DNA from: Rhabditoides inermis
Lineage: Eukaryota > Nematoda > Chromadorea > Rhabditida > Rhabditidae
Length of the DNA: 64,000 nt
NCBI GenBank assembly: GCA_963966185.1
Contig: CAWZYM010000395.1
Coordinates: 372,001-436,000 of the forward strand
Reading direction: 5' to 3'
The notes below the pieces were generated by a model. It made no database searches and was not told the DNA's origin. It saw nothing but the letters and a program-made list of their open reading frames with translations. The position numbers and the translations under genes were made by a program. Below are positions 21,012-32,972 of the stretch, one piece after another (position 1 is the stretch's first letter; each line of letters begins with the position of its first letter).

Positions 21012-21091
21012 GGGATACACTCACCCATAGGCGTAGCCTCTGTGAGGGCGACAATGGCGCAGAGAAGAGCGACGAGAGAGAAGAACTGCAT
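20733..21091 (-). CDS. Secreted Gly/Tyr/Met-rich peptide
   Basis: Two exons. Exon 1 (start 21091) is a signal peptide, MQFFSLVALLCAIVALTEAT, then PMG. Exon 2 is a run of GGGYG-type repeats (GYGMGGGYGG, GMGGGYGMNG, GMGGGYNGMG) ending GMGRK and a TGA at 20733-20735. Mature length is about 50 residues. Composition resembles nematode glycine-rich secreted peptides (GRSP or YGGxx antimicrobial-type), which act at the cuticle or in innate defence. That role is inference. The ATG is preceded directly by ctctttcag, a probable SL acceptor. The intron holds a long GA tract. It converges on gana-1 with only 152 bp between stops. Confidence 0.8.
20948..21008 (+). repeat. (GA)n in the Gly-rich peptide intron
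   Basis: About 30 ga units. Confidence 0.85.
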
Positions 21092-21576
21092 CTGAAAGAG
21101 ACACTAGAAGGTGCATGTATGCTAGCCAAGATGTGAACATTGTTATAGACAAGGAAGGGAAGGCAATGCCAGGATGACTTTCGTTCTAGACATCGAACTT
21201 ATATACTCCTGGTTTCTTTGTGAACTTTAGTGTAAAGTGGACGGGAATCAAACAGTTTCCCAAAGTGACCCGCGTTTTTTTTTCTTCGACGCGCCATCAC
21301 GATGCATTCCAATATCGTCACAAGATTACGACTCAATTGGTCGCATGACGTACAGAAGTTCACACAAGACACGGCCCAGCATTGAGTGTTTGATGTCTAG
21401 TGTGAATGTGCTGTTTCTTGTAATGTGAGTTAGCGTAGTTCATGTTTTATGGGAGATTGCAAGGAGGAAGTAGTTACCTGCTATATGTGGGGGCGGCGGT
21501 TCCTTTTTATTTGACTCATAGGTTCAATTATGCATGCTTTGCTTTCTCTCTACATTCAATCTAATCTAATTCAGCA

Positions 21577-21660
21577 GAGATAGAGAGATAGAGAGAGGGG
21601 GGGGGGGGGGAGAGGGAGAGAGAGAGAGAGAGGAAGAGAGAGGAGAGAGAGGGAGAGAGA
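21577..21660 (+). repeat. GA/G-rich tract
   Basis: gagaga repeats interrupted by a run of about 13 G, between the Gly-rich peptide and the 7TM gene. Confidence 0.8.
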
Positions 21661-21933
21661 TTATAATTTACCGACATATTCAATTATTTCTCCGCGAGAG
21701 TAGCCACTATTTGTCTTTAAAACTTTGCAGTTTCGTTTTTGATATTCTGCCTTATTGTTTCGCACAAACATCCGCACAGTGATCTCCGTGTGAATGTGAT
21801 GTTGTGAGATCAACAGAGTGTCGGGTAGTATGTTATACGCTCCGCTCATATTTTGAGTGGTTATTCAAATGTTTAAAACTATTGTTTTTTCTGCTTAATC
21901 CTTCAGACAATACACAATCGTTAATATTTTCAG

Positions 21934-23168
21934 ATGGAGTTATCGTCTTGTCTGGCCAGGTCGGGAGAGAGGGTGGGTGTGGATAGAAGTCTGTTCGGAG
22001 CTGCTGTCTTCCTATCTTCATTCGCAGCTGTCTCACTCAACACACTCTCGTTTTTTGTCGTGTGTTTCAACTGGAAGACATTTAAAGAGCTGGTAAGTGA
22101 CTGCACGCATGATCATCCAACATGAATTTTTTCAGACGTTTGCTCGTTTCGTTGTCAGTCTCAATATGGCGGCCATTTTATATTCTGGAATAAACTTTAT
22201 CGTCGCGTTTCCATGCTCAATGAGTGTTTGTCTCTATCTCACACAGTGTGTACACATAAAATATTATATGTAAATTCAATATTTTGTTCAGAAATGATAC
22301 ATTGATGATTGTTTTGGCGAGCGTGAATACACTTTCACATTTTGCATATCTATTTGCCATGCTTTCACTATCAATAGACCGTTTGTTTCAGTTTATTTGT
22401 CGCAAACATATCAAGAGTAAGGTAAATTGTAATCTCTATTACTTTAAGTTATTGCAATGATGTTAGGCGATTGTTGTTACTCCTTGGCTGGCAGCCTTTC
22501 TGCTAACAATGGCCACCTCACTAAGAGGCTGCTATAAACGGTTGGGAAAATCTAATCATAGTAAACATATCAACTATTTTTAGATTCAACAGATTCTCTC
22601 TAAACTACACTTACAACTGTTCCGAGTGCACATTCTCATTCTTCACTTTTCAAGATGTCAACCTAGTTCTCGGATCCCTATTACCTCTTGTCATGCTCCT
22701 CTTTTATTCCCTTATCATCTCTTCGATTCGGAGGGCTCAAAAGGCAGCGCCCTGTAGGAAGACTGCCAGGGAGGCCGCACTCGCTGCCCAGTTCCTTCTC
22801 GTCTGTCTATCACAGTTCCTCGCCGCCTTTCTCTTCTGGCTCATCCCGCGCATTGCTGCCAGCTCCGCCCCCCATGCCCCACCCACTTGGACACTTATCG
22901 TGGGAGGAGTGATTGGGGTGACTAATATGTCAGTACATCCCATAATTTTACTCACGCTCAATCAAGCTGTCAAGTGAGTGAAGTTTGAGTTATAGTGAGA
23001 GAGTTTTGATGAGTGAAAAATTCGCATATGAATATTATAAATTGTAATTTCAGAGAAGGTCTATGCGGACTGCTTTCTCTCCGCCGTGTAAAGCCTTCTT
23101 GGTTGTCGGAAAAGTCTCAATTCTTCACTATGTCACTCAAACGGAGCACTATCCCTATTCGAAATTGA
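21934..23168 (+). CDS. Rhodopsin-like/serpentine 7TM receptor
   Basis: Exons after an SL-like acceptor (atattttcag|ATG) give about 340 residues with seven hydrophobic segments. These include LFGAAVFLSSFAAVSLNTLS, NMAAILYSGINFIVAF, then a DRY-position motif (SIDRLFQFICRKH), IVVTPWLAAFLLTMA, LVLGSLLPLVMLLFYSLI after a Cys/Asn-rich loop (NYTYNCSECTF), AAQFLLVCLSQFLAAFLF, and a TM7 (VHPIILLTLNQAV) resembling NPxxY-type ends. The tail is basic and stops at 23166-23168. The architecture is a complete class A-type nematode receptor, nearest to Srx/Srw-like groups by eye. Ligand unknown; probably sensory. Confidence 0.8.
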
Positions 23169-23941
23169 AATATGCAGTTGTAATCGCAATTATTAATTCT
23201 AATTGTAATAAATGTATTTCCTCCGGGTTTGTTCATGTGATAAATGTCTAATGTTTTGTTCTTCTCTAGAGTGTGGCTTTAATCGGATGATAAAGAGTGG
23301 TATGCGATGTGTTTGCTTGCTTGATCCGTCGCACGATTCAGTCTAGAGAGGTCCTCCTCTATCTCTCTCCCCCACACTCACTCAATTAGCATGCACGCTA
23401 TCGCGACAGTCCTTTCAAGTAGCCGAATCACACCTCAAATTTGGATTTCCCTACTAGTTTCTTTCAGCGGTGTTTCCGTGTTTTTTTGTTGTCGTTCAAG
23501 TGCAATCGTGACACTTGAGGCAAGTGTCGCCTCCTGTCTCGCTGTCAAAGGACGCGCATCGATCGGACCATCTACCCCATGATGGTCCCAGCAGGGAAGA
23601 CCCCAGGTGGATGGTGCTGCAACTGCAACCGAACACCCGGCTGTCGCCTGAGGGGTTGCTCTCGCTAGTATGCGCTCTCTGCGATCAGCACGCTGTCTCG
23701 CCTGGTTACCTCTGTTTACTTTGGAATATACGGGCGCCGTGAGAGGGAGCACACAGTGCATACACACCCGCGAGTCGAGAAGGCAGCCGAACGGAATTTG
23801 CATATTATGCAGTCCAGTCCTCGCCGCTGCTACCTATTCACTCATACCGCAATTATTGGTGTCCCACGTGCATGTTTTCTTTCCGTGATGATTGTTATTT
23901 GTCATGTATCATTCAAGTGTGTGTATGTGAACTGTTTGTAG
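23169..23941. other. Intergenic region
   Basis: No supported gene; 3' end of the 7TM gene and upstream region of the BRICHOS gene. Confidence 0.5.
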
Positions 23942-24415
23942 GATGTCGCTTCCTCACGGGAATCCGGCCTACTCCAGCAATCCCTTTCCACACATGCAAG
24001 CACCCCCACGCACCGCCAAACACACTGTCATCGGTAAGCAACTATTTATCTTTTACACTTTGACCCTTTGATGTTGGGTCGTCTTATTTATGTTCTTGGA
24101 TATCACATGTAACTGTTGGCAACGTGTAGACCCTCCGCCGTCGTACCGGAGTGAGGATGCGTGGAGCAGTGTGTCGACTCTGGCGGGGAGTGCGTCCGGA
24201 ATGGGACAGAGGAGGAGGAGCTGGCAGAACCTGGTCGACAGCGACGCAAACACAAAGAAGTACAAGGTACGCAGATTCTATCCATGTATGCCGTTTGTCA
24301 GATCGTTCTTCTTATCATATAACGTTTGAGGCGAATCAATACCCGCGCGTTCAAGAGGAGAAGCGGAGACATCACCAGTCGACAGGGGCGATTCACGTGC
24401 TTGAACACAAGGTAG

Positions 24416-24485
<70 letters not shown>

Positions 24486-27400
24486 TTCATTCTCTCTCAT
24501 CTCACATCTCTCCAGGCCTCGGGAGTGCCTCAGGCGACCCCTGTCTTCCATGCTCGTCCTCCCTCGGTTCACATCAGCGAACATGGCTACCAAGTCTACG
24601 TAAGTCCTTGTTTTCGCCCATCTCTTTCATGACGTCACCGTGCTTTGATGTGCGCGTCTTGACTGGCTGTTTGCATATGTTCCACTTAGCTTCTCTCGGC
24701 CCGAGGGGAGGCTTAGAGCCAAACCCCCTGCTCTCTGGCCAGCGATCGCGCCTGCCAACACAATAGCACTACTACTGTTTGATCAGTCCTTTCACTCACT
24801 GCGAAAACAATGACTCGTTACTGGTTGATTACAATTCCAATCAAAGCTATTTCCATTACTATTTCACTTTTTGGCAGGGAGAATGATGAGAGTGACCCTA
24901 TATGGGATTGGATTGTTTATTTGCACAGTCTGGGCGCACCTGTGAGGTGCAATCAGAGGTATCAGCCGCGATTACAACTCTAATCCAGAGTGTTGCAGCC
25001 CAAGGAAAGTGTGATGGGGTCGGCGCCTCCCTCCCACGCGCCTTCCATCGTCCACATTGCGAGCAAGACACCTTCCATGCAGGTGCGGAGACATGAAATC
25101 AGAAAGGAATGAAACAATACAGCAATTACAGAACATGCAGAGTCTCAGTCGCAAGAACTCGGACGAGAAGCAGCCGAAGAGAAACAGGATGCGCGAGTTG
25201 GAGGCCTGGTTCGTCGTTTTCTTCCAACTTTTCGTTCATCATCTCACCCCTATCCTCAGGTGTGGCCGCACCCGCAACTGCTTCTGCTGCCTCGCCCTGG
25301 GCCTTCTTCTCATCGTCGGAATCGTTCTTGCCATCGTTCTCCCGCTGGCGCTCAAAACACCCAAGGTAAGAAAAATTCTCACGTTCTTTTATAACACTTT
25401 TTGTTCAGACGCAGAACCTCTCGTGGCTGGCGCCGGATGCACTACGCGCTGGACAGAGCCAGGTATGCACAAACAAAAACTGTTTGATTAAATGTTTTTA
25501 CCTTTTTGCCATCAATAACTTTATATGGCCGCATACTCTATATCGGATAAGAAGACGAATGTCTGGAGTCGTGACTGGATTCCTATCTTCGCATATGCTG
25601 TAATGCCAACAGTGTATGGAGAAAGTGAAGCCCCGCAAATCGAATACGAACAGTTCCAAACCGTAGCTGTACTATTTCATTGTTCGATTTGTGTGTATGT
25701 CATAACAACTTATGAATGAAACTGTTCTATTCTATTTCAATTTCTCCAGGCGAACGCGATCCGGATGACTACGCAGGGCGAGCAGCTCAAGTTCGCCCTT
25801 CGCGGACAGATGCCATTCAAGAACGACTACATCAGCTACTACGACTTCCAGACGGTTAGCGAACATCTACAAACTCATAATAGTTCACAAAACGCCTTTT
25901 CAGAACAAGGTTATCGTTGTGGACGGATCGTTGAAGTCTTCTGGCAAGAACCTGGCGTGTTTCGTCATGGACATGGATAGGAACAACCTCGCGGATATCA
26001 CCGCAATGCAGAAGGCCGCGCAGAAGGGAAAGAACGTGAGTGTGGCTGCCTTGCAATGTCGCATCCTATACATACCTATTCATACTGAAGTGTTTATTTC
26101 CACGGCAAGAAAAGAATTCTTATTCTATTCTTTTTCTACTCTTTTTCTGTTCAGCAGCGCAACTCGACTACAGGCTGGCAGGAGACGTGGCTTCTCAACC
26201 CCGCCCCCATCTCACCTGGCATCAACGCCAGCCAGTTCACCAGCCAGAAGGTGCGCACACAGAGACCAATACTTTGAATCGATCTGTCATTGTACCTTTT
26301 CATGTTAGATAAACGAGTGCGAGGGCGCGCGTTGGATCCGCCTCGAGAGAACGTCGATCGACCAGCAGAGTGGGTGTCTGAAAAAAGTCTGTGATTATTT
26401 ATATATTCGTGTTTTGCAGAGCAGCAGTGCAGTGACTGCTACGATTTCTGTCTGCCCGCCTATGGAATTGACCAGGTAAATTTTGTTTCCGTGCATATCG
26501 CACACTTTATTTTCCCAGGACTCTTCTCTGAATATGGTGCGCCGCGACTGCTTCCATCTCTTTGTTCCCGAGTGGCGCACATTCGCGCAGGCGAACACCA
26601 TCGAGCAGGTATTATTTCATAAAGCAAAAACGGACTTTCATCCAGCTTTGTTTCAGAACCAGCGTGACTTCGAGCAGTTCTACCGCACGCGGGCCAATGG
26701 CGGAGGCTACCAGCAGCCGCCGCCCCTCGCAGAGACAAAGTGGATCCCGCTCGGAGGAATGCAGTGTATGCCATTTCCATCCTTCTGTGTGATATTCTTA
26801 TTTCAGCGTCGTCCAACTCGTACCAGTCGAATCGGTCTCCGCCCGCCGGTTCCAACAACCAGATGGGACAGTTCGGACAGTCTGTTCAGAACACTGTCGG
26901 ACAGGCTGGACAGCAGATGAACGCCTTCGGAAACAGCGTGCAGAACGGAGTGCAGAATGGAATCAGCAATCTACAGAGCGGATTCCAAAACGGCATGAAC
27001 ACAGTGCAGAGCGGGGTGCAGAGTGGTATGAACGGTCTGCAGAGTGGGGTGCAGGCAGTGCAGGGCGGGATCGACACTGCCAGGAGCGGGCTGGTCGGAA
27101 TGGGACAGGCCGTCCAGCAGGGAGTCAACACATTCGGAGCCACACCGCAGAACGGATACGGCAACAACGGAAACAGCAACTACGGAGACTCGAACAACCA
27201 GAACAACCCGTCGCGAATCGCTGGAGTCGTCAACCTGCCGCCACCCAACGTCGCGCAGACTGAGAGGGCCGGAAACACGTGAGTATGCAAATAAATGAAC
27301 AAGAATTGATTGATAAACCATTTCAGCGGCCTGAACGCCGGCTGGAATCCGAATCCGGCGGAGGGCACGTACGGCAGCCAGGGCGGCTACTACTCGCAGC

Positions 27401-27913
27401 AGCACGGAATGAACCCCAACCCCGCACAGAGCGGCTACGGCAACGTGGGAGGGTACGGGAACGGATACAGCAACCAGCAGAGGCCAGGGCAGACGCAGCC
27501 GATGCAGGGTGGACAGACACAGGGCGGATACTCGAGTCAGGGAGTCAACTCGGGCTCGAGCGGCAGCGGATACGTGCCTGATGTGGTGCAGGTGAGGAGG
27601 GAGGCGTGAGATGACGAGACACTCAAATCCTGAAGAAAACTTATGATCCTATAACTTAGAACAGTAAACTGTGAACCACAAAAGTTCTAAACCAGATAAT
27701 AGTAATCTGATACAGCAGTACACAGCGTGATTGCAGGGCATCGCTGGCGTGGAGAAGCCGGCCGAGTCTCGGTCGCACGGGTACACCCCTGATGTGGTGG
27801 CAGTGGGACAGAACGGACAGGGCATGCAGCAGTACAATGGACAGATGAACACGATGGGACAGCCACAGCAGACACAACAGCCCCAGTTCCGCACCGGATG
27901 GCTCCGCGCCTGA
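23942..27913 (+). CDS. BRICHOS-domain type II membrane protein with repetitive Q/G/N-rich tail
   Basis: BRICHOS domains are luminal chaperone-like modules in type II proproteins. About 17 exons. The cytosolic N-terminus (MSLPHGNPAYSSNPFPHM) contains a PPxY-type WW-binding motif (DPPPSYRSEDAW). The membrane segment (FCCLALGLLLIVGIVLAIVL) is at about 25290. After a linker, BRICHOS-like sequence includes NKVIVVDGS, NLACFVMDMDRNNLADIT and the Cys cluster CSDCYDFCLPAYGID then RRDCFHLF. The C-terminal ~300 residues hold 11-residue repeats (NGMNTVQSGVQ type), then Q/G/N-rich sequence and two copies of a GY(V/T)PDVV motif. The last exon ends GWLRA-stop. Intron 24601-25008 is unusually long. Family assignment is good; the client role of the tail is inference. 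Confidence 0.88.
24415..24484 (+). repeat. (CT)n in BRICHOS intron
   Basis: About 34 ct units, nearly uninterrupted, right after the donor. Confidence 0.85.
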
Positions 27914-28612
27914 ATACCCATGACTAAAGTAACCAACCCTAATAACTGATCTAGTCGTACATTCTATGAATGATTATGTCGAGCTTCTCAACGTCCCATT
28001 TAAATCTTATTTCCATGCAAATCTCGTGAGCTCAATTTTAATATTTTGAAAATAGAGAGATTTCTCACAGTGTTCACTTGTGCTACTTCACTTATGTTCG
28101 ATAAAGTATTTATCGCCTATTGCACGCTTTTCGCGAGGAAGTGCGTGAATCTGCCGGGGTATACATGTGTACACATACAAACAATGTCGGCTCTCTTCTC
28201 TGCGCCCTCCGCTAGACCACACTCTCTCGTCTGGAATCGAACCGGAACCGTGTTTCCTCGATTTGTGTGGGGGTGTTTGCATAGTTGCCGTGATTCACTC
28301 ACTCTACCCGAGAACGACCTGCCATCGAAACACAGCATATACTATGCACACGCCCGTATTTCTGGTCCGACGGATGGATCGCGCATTTGAATCGATCACT
28401 TCTCCTGGAATTTGTCCGCTCTTTTCCCCTTCCATTGTGCTTGCCTGTTTGTGTGTGCTCACATTGTGTGTGCGCTTTTTCCAGCTCCCACTCTTTCGCC
28501 GATACTTCACGTTTCCAAGTGCAACCACCCATCCTAGCCATTCCCACTGATAGCATATCACATGCACATTCCCTGGGTTATACGCTATATATCTTCCTCT
28601 CTCCGTCCCTAC

Positions 28613-28669
<57 letters not shown>

Positions 28670-29408
28670 TCTCTCTCCATGTTTGGCAGTGCATGTCTAT
28701 CATTCTCTCTTCAATGTCTTCCCTCCGCCTCCCTTCCTTTTCCCGAGGGCATCGAATTACTTGCCCAACTTTCCACAACAAGAAATCCGCCGTTGAAGAA
28801 ACTGCGGCACGCCTATTCCATCTGCCCTTTCTTCTTTCCACTGTTGGCCTTTTCAACTTTTTTTTACTCTCGTTAGTCTAAAGGTTATGACATTTACGCT
28901 TAAATTATGCCTTTAGTTAATATCGGTAGCGCATGTTCTAAGTGTTCTCTGTAATGGGAAATGGGTGAAATAGCCTGCGTGGATGAGTGTTTGTGGGCGG
29001 CAAAAGATCGGCAGGAGACGAGTAGAGGGGAGCACTACTATATGTGAGAGAACGACACGAACCCGCTTAATTTATATGCAAGAGCACATAGGGCCTCTCC
29101 CTTGTCTGGGTCTCTCTCATCTCGCACTCTCTCCGCGCTCTCTGCCATCCTGCCTCCGTGAGATGGCATGCGACGGAGCAAATGCACTACGAATACACAT
29201 GTTGCGCGCCTCTCTCTCTCTCTCTCTCTCTCTCTTTTCTTTATTCAAATCACACTTGCATGTTTTGTTTCTTTGCCGTGTTTTGTTCGCGAGTGTCGCT
29301 CAGTCTCCGCCCATGTTGTCGTAATGAGGTTTGGCTGAGAATCCACTCTGCTACTACTCGAGTAGTCACGTTCACATTGCGTCTCCCCTCTTCACCACTC
29401 GCTTGTAG
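27914..29408. other. Intergenic region with (CT)n tracts
   Basis: CT tracts at 28616-28678 and 29211-29236. No supported gene; the ORFs crossing the tracts are low complexity. Confidence 0.5.
28616..28678 (+). repeat. (CT)n microsatellite
   Basis: About 30 units with one interruption. Confidence 0.9.
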
Positions 29409-29657
29409 ATGTGGACTCCGTGGCTGATTGTCATCTACACCATCACCTGTCTGCTCGTCATTGGTCTGCTGGTCACTGCTGCCATCGCACTCCGGATGGA
29501 CTTCCGGAGAAAGCGCATGATGCAAGGTAATCATTCGTTTCACTTTGTAAATACGTTACAATTTTATATAGATACTCATTTTTAACACGTTCTATCAAAA
29601 CTAATACAAAATGTTGTCGCAGACTTTCCGGACCTGGCTCAGGCTGCGGATGTCTGA
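29409..29657 (+). CDS. Micro-membrane protein (about 50 residues)
   Basis: Two exons give about 50 residues: MWTPWLIVIY, then a helix (CLLVIGLLVTAAIALRM), a basic juxtamembrane stretch (DFRRKRMMQ) and an acidic end DFPDLAQAADV. The ATG directly follows cttgtag, a probable SL acceptor, and the intron has clean GT/AG ends with a phase-1 Asp across the junction. AATAAA lies just downstream, near 29727. Size and topology recall small regulatory transmembrane peptides, but I recognise no family. Confidence 0.6.
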
Positions 29658-30050
29658 GCTCACCAATCTCTCCTCCTCTTCCCTACGACCCGAAAAAACT
29701 ACATGTTTGTACATACGTGCCTTGCAATAATAAACATATTAGTATTGTTGATCGGTCGATCTGCTTGAATTGATATGATGTCTGCTTGAATTGATATGAT
29801 TAATATTGATATTGATAGTCCAGTGCTTTCTCTCCCGCCGAAAGCGAATCGAATTTGATCGCTCTTCCCACTTATCGACTTTCTTCGAAGCTACGGCAGC
29901 TATACAAAGGAGTCGGGGTGTGTTTTGACTACAAACTGCTATCAAATGCGTTGCTGATTAGATAGAAGAGGACAGCGCCTATCGGTGGAAGAAGAAGTGA
30001 GTGATCACTTGCCCCTAGCTTCTTCGTACTTGTCGAGTGAGAGTGTGAAG
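29658..30050. other. Intergenic spacer
   Basis: Contains the poly(A) signal of the micro-protein and the upstream region of the first CHK gene; a ctgcttgaattgatatgat 19-mer is duplicated at about 29761-29800. Confidence 0.5.
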
Positions 30051-30947
30051 ATGACACAACTCGCAGAATGCACTCCTCTCACCACCGATTGGCTAGCGGA
30101 ACGCATGCAGAAACACTTTGGAGAGAAGCCGACTGTCACTAAGGTATGATTCTTCTTTCTCCGGCTTCACCTGTCCTGTTAGGTTGCTCTTCTGGGAGAG
30201 GACTCTGGACCTGGCTACATGTCGGCCATTCGACGCGTGCATCTCGAATGGAAGGAGAAGACCGGCCCGCCTACCGTCATCGTCAAGGTCACTATGGTGA
30301 ACGCTGTAGAGCAGCTCCGTCTTTTAATATGATCATTATTTTATTAGTTTATCATACAATATACAATATAATACAATAATATATTCACTCCATAACATCA
30401 GGTTCCATCTACGGGCATGGCTGCGGATGCGTGGGAGGCGGGGGGAGGGGGGTCGAGGCAGGACGACCATGCGGCAGCAGTGCAGAAGATGATGCACGAG
30501 ACAGAGAGCCACGTGTACAACTACCTCGCCAACAGTACGTCGCGGTTTTGAATCAGTTCACGTAAATAACAGTGGAATACGGTAAAGTAGAAAAATGAGT
30601 TTTGTTTTCCAGTGAATACGTACGTGCTATTGGTAATGCTTGACACCACAGTCTTGAAACATATCTACAGTGTGTGTTTTCAGTCGATTCCCCTCTGCGT
30701 CGTCCGGCCATCTACGAGAGTATGTCGACGGCGACTGGAACGCCGATCATTGTGATGGAAGACCTGGCTGGAACCACCTATGTCGACATTGCCAAGGGAT
30801 TCACATTTGAGCAGGTAGACGGGAGAATCGAATAGAAAACAGAGAATATTTTAGATGCTGCAAATCATTGACCAGATTGTGGAGATGCAGATTATCGCAA
30901 TGACACACGATGACTGGAGGGGATTCATTCCCGAGAAGACACCAGAG

Positions 30948-30992
<45 letters not shown>

Positions 30993-32244
30993 TAATAGAA
31001 AGTTTATTTCCGGATGCGAAGATGCTTGCCGACTTTGGTGACATGATCAAGGGCATGGGACAGAAGATGCTCGCAGAACAAGGAGACAAGCTGGCCCTCA
31101 TTGATGTGAGTACTTGTCCCTCACTTGTACTTACCATTACTTACCCTTACTTGTCCCATGTCCCGTGTCTGTACTTTTCATCCTCTCTCAACAGGTGGTG
31201 CTGCGAAATTATATGAGTGAGCCAAACGCGTTGAACCGACACCAGGACATGATGAAAACTCGTGAGTGCATCTCCACATTCTTTTATTGCCTGAACACGT
31301 GTATGTTGGCTGCCCGATCAATCCTTTTTTTGCCACACGAGTGCGCTTTGAGATAGCATGAGAACACCGCCAGATTAGATAGGTGGATAGACAGACAACA
31401 GACAAGGAAGTGAGCGACCATGCGGGTGATGCGCACAACAATCACTACGGCTCATAGGTAAAGGTTCGGTCAGTCTTCGGAAATAATTCCGAAGTGTTTC
31501 GAAGGAGTAGCAAGGCATTCCGAAGTGTTCGAGAGTGTTTGGGAGTATTTCGAGGGCAATTCGGTAGTGTTCTGGGGGCGATTCGAAAAGCAATTCCAAA
31601 GTGTTTCGAAGGCATTCGAGAATGTGTCGAAGAGATTGACCACAATGACAACTCAGACCGATTCAGACCGATTCGCGACGCTGGCGCATGGAGACCTGTG
31701 GAGTCCGCAGATCCTGTGGAGGGGAGACACCCTGGCTGGCATAGTCGACTGGCAGCTGAGCAGACCTGCAAGTATTGTGAGTGAGGGGAGAGAGAGGAGA
31801 AAGAAGAGAGATAGAGGAGAGAGAGAAACAGTGAGAGAGAGGGAGGGAGAGAGAGCCGTGAGTTTCAGATGGAGGATCTGCAGCACTGCGTCTACCTTTG
31901 CACGCCTATTTCTGTGTCCTCCCGCATTGACGAGGCAAGTGTCACGAGAGTACTACCTACCACAATCCTCTTCGTTTCAGTTGTTGCAGTACTACTTCTC
32001 TCGTCTGCTTCAGCGTGCCGGGGAGGAGGGTCTGGCGTTGGACTTTGGATTCGACGACGTGAAGGCGGAGTTCGCGCACAACATTGGCATGTCTGCCACG
32101 TACGCCATCTTCGCGTCAGCCATGTGGAGCAACTCGGATGTGCTCAAGAGGGGCGACGGGAAAGACGAGGAGAGGATCGGAGAGTGCCATAAGAGACTCA
32201 ACCACATCATGAACACCGCCGTCGACCTTCTCGGCTGGAAGTAG
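30051..32244 (+). CDS. CHK kinase-like (ecdysteroid-kinase-like/DUF1679) copy 1
   Basis: CHK/EcKL proteins have an aminoglycoside-phosphotransferase/choline-kinase-like fold and are thought to phosphorylate small molecules. Start MTQLAECTPLTTDWLAERM, then GEDSGPGYMSAIRRVHLEW (nucleotide loop region), TPIIVMEDLAGTTY (hinge), the catalytic loop LAHGDLWSPQILW, the metal-binding GIVDWQLSR, then EDLQHCVYLC, and a C-terminus ending VDLLGWK-stop. It is the first of four plus-strand tandem copies with shared intron positions, and the most divergent. The HGDxWxxN asparagine is Gln here. One intron (31935) starts with GC (gag|gcaagt). The intron at 31262-31669 contains a degenerate tandem repeat. Confidence 0.88.
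30951..30988 (+). repeat. (GA)n in CHK1 intron
   Basis: About 18 ga units starting at the donor. Confidence 0.85.
31455..31640 (+). repeat. Degenerate TTCGAAG-type tandem repeat in CHK1 intron
   Basis: Recurring blocks such as ttccgaagtgtttcgaagg, gtgttcgagagtg, gtatttcgagggcaattcgg and gtgtttcgaaggcattcgag, spaced about 20 bp. An imperfect minisatellite inside the long intron before the catalytic-loop exon. Confidence 0.6.
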
Positions 32245-32972
32245 ACGCTTACATATCTGATAACTTATAATATGTACAACATTTCGCCGCGCTGTATCTG
32301 TATTCGATTTTTGAATGTGAAAAATAAAATCAATAACCATTTTCTAAACAGCTTCGAGTCCTATGCGGTTAGCGATACTCATTACCTTTCCCTCCAGCAG
32401 CATCTTCGGTGATTATAATTAGCCAAAGTATGTAAACTCTGTGAACAATGTGTAACAAGAAAACGAGGTGAACACGCACTGAAGACGTGTAGCATGTTGA
32501 TGGCTCGGTTGATTCCGTTATTTGAATTATTTGAATGTGTTTCAGTGGTAGGGATATTGTTGACCTGAATATTGTTTTCTGTAATTGTCGATGTTACGCC
32601 CTCACCGCCGCTGGTCTAGTGACTTATTTGATCGCATTGTGCAGAGAGTATGAGTACTGTCTGCACATAGCTGTTGTGAAAACTAGTCCGATTTGGTTAG
32701 TTGATGTTTGATGATAGACATAGAACAAGAACTATTTCACCGACACGTTTCGTTTTCTCTGTTTTGCTCTGTAATCATAATGCTGTGAAAAAAACGTACA
32801 AGGTCGCAAACGGTCAATGTTTGCTTTACAATCGTTGCGTTGTTGCGTACCATGCTGTGTTGCTGATATTGTTAGGTGATAACAAGTTCATATCAGTGTG
32901 TAGATCGCGCTTACAGCTAATCCTCATTACTCCTCTATACATACTGTGGCGTGACCTTTGTTTCCGTTTTAG
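32245..32972. other. Intergenic spacer between CHK copies 1 and 2
   Basis: AATAAA near 32325. No other feature is supported. Confidence 0.5.

Noticed and set aside
28225..28260. B-box-like gaatcgaacc on the minus strand, possible tRNA
   Set aside because: No matching A box, no T-stem pairing and no acceptor stem could be found.
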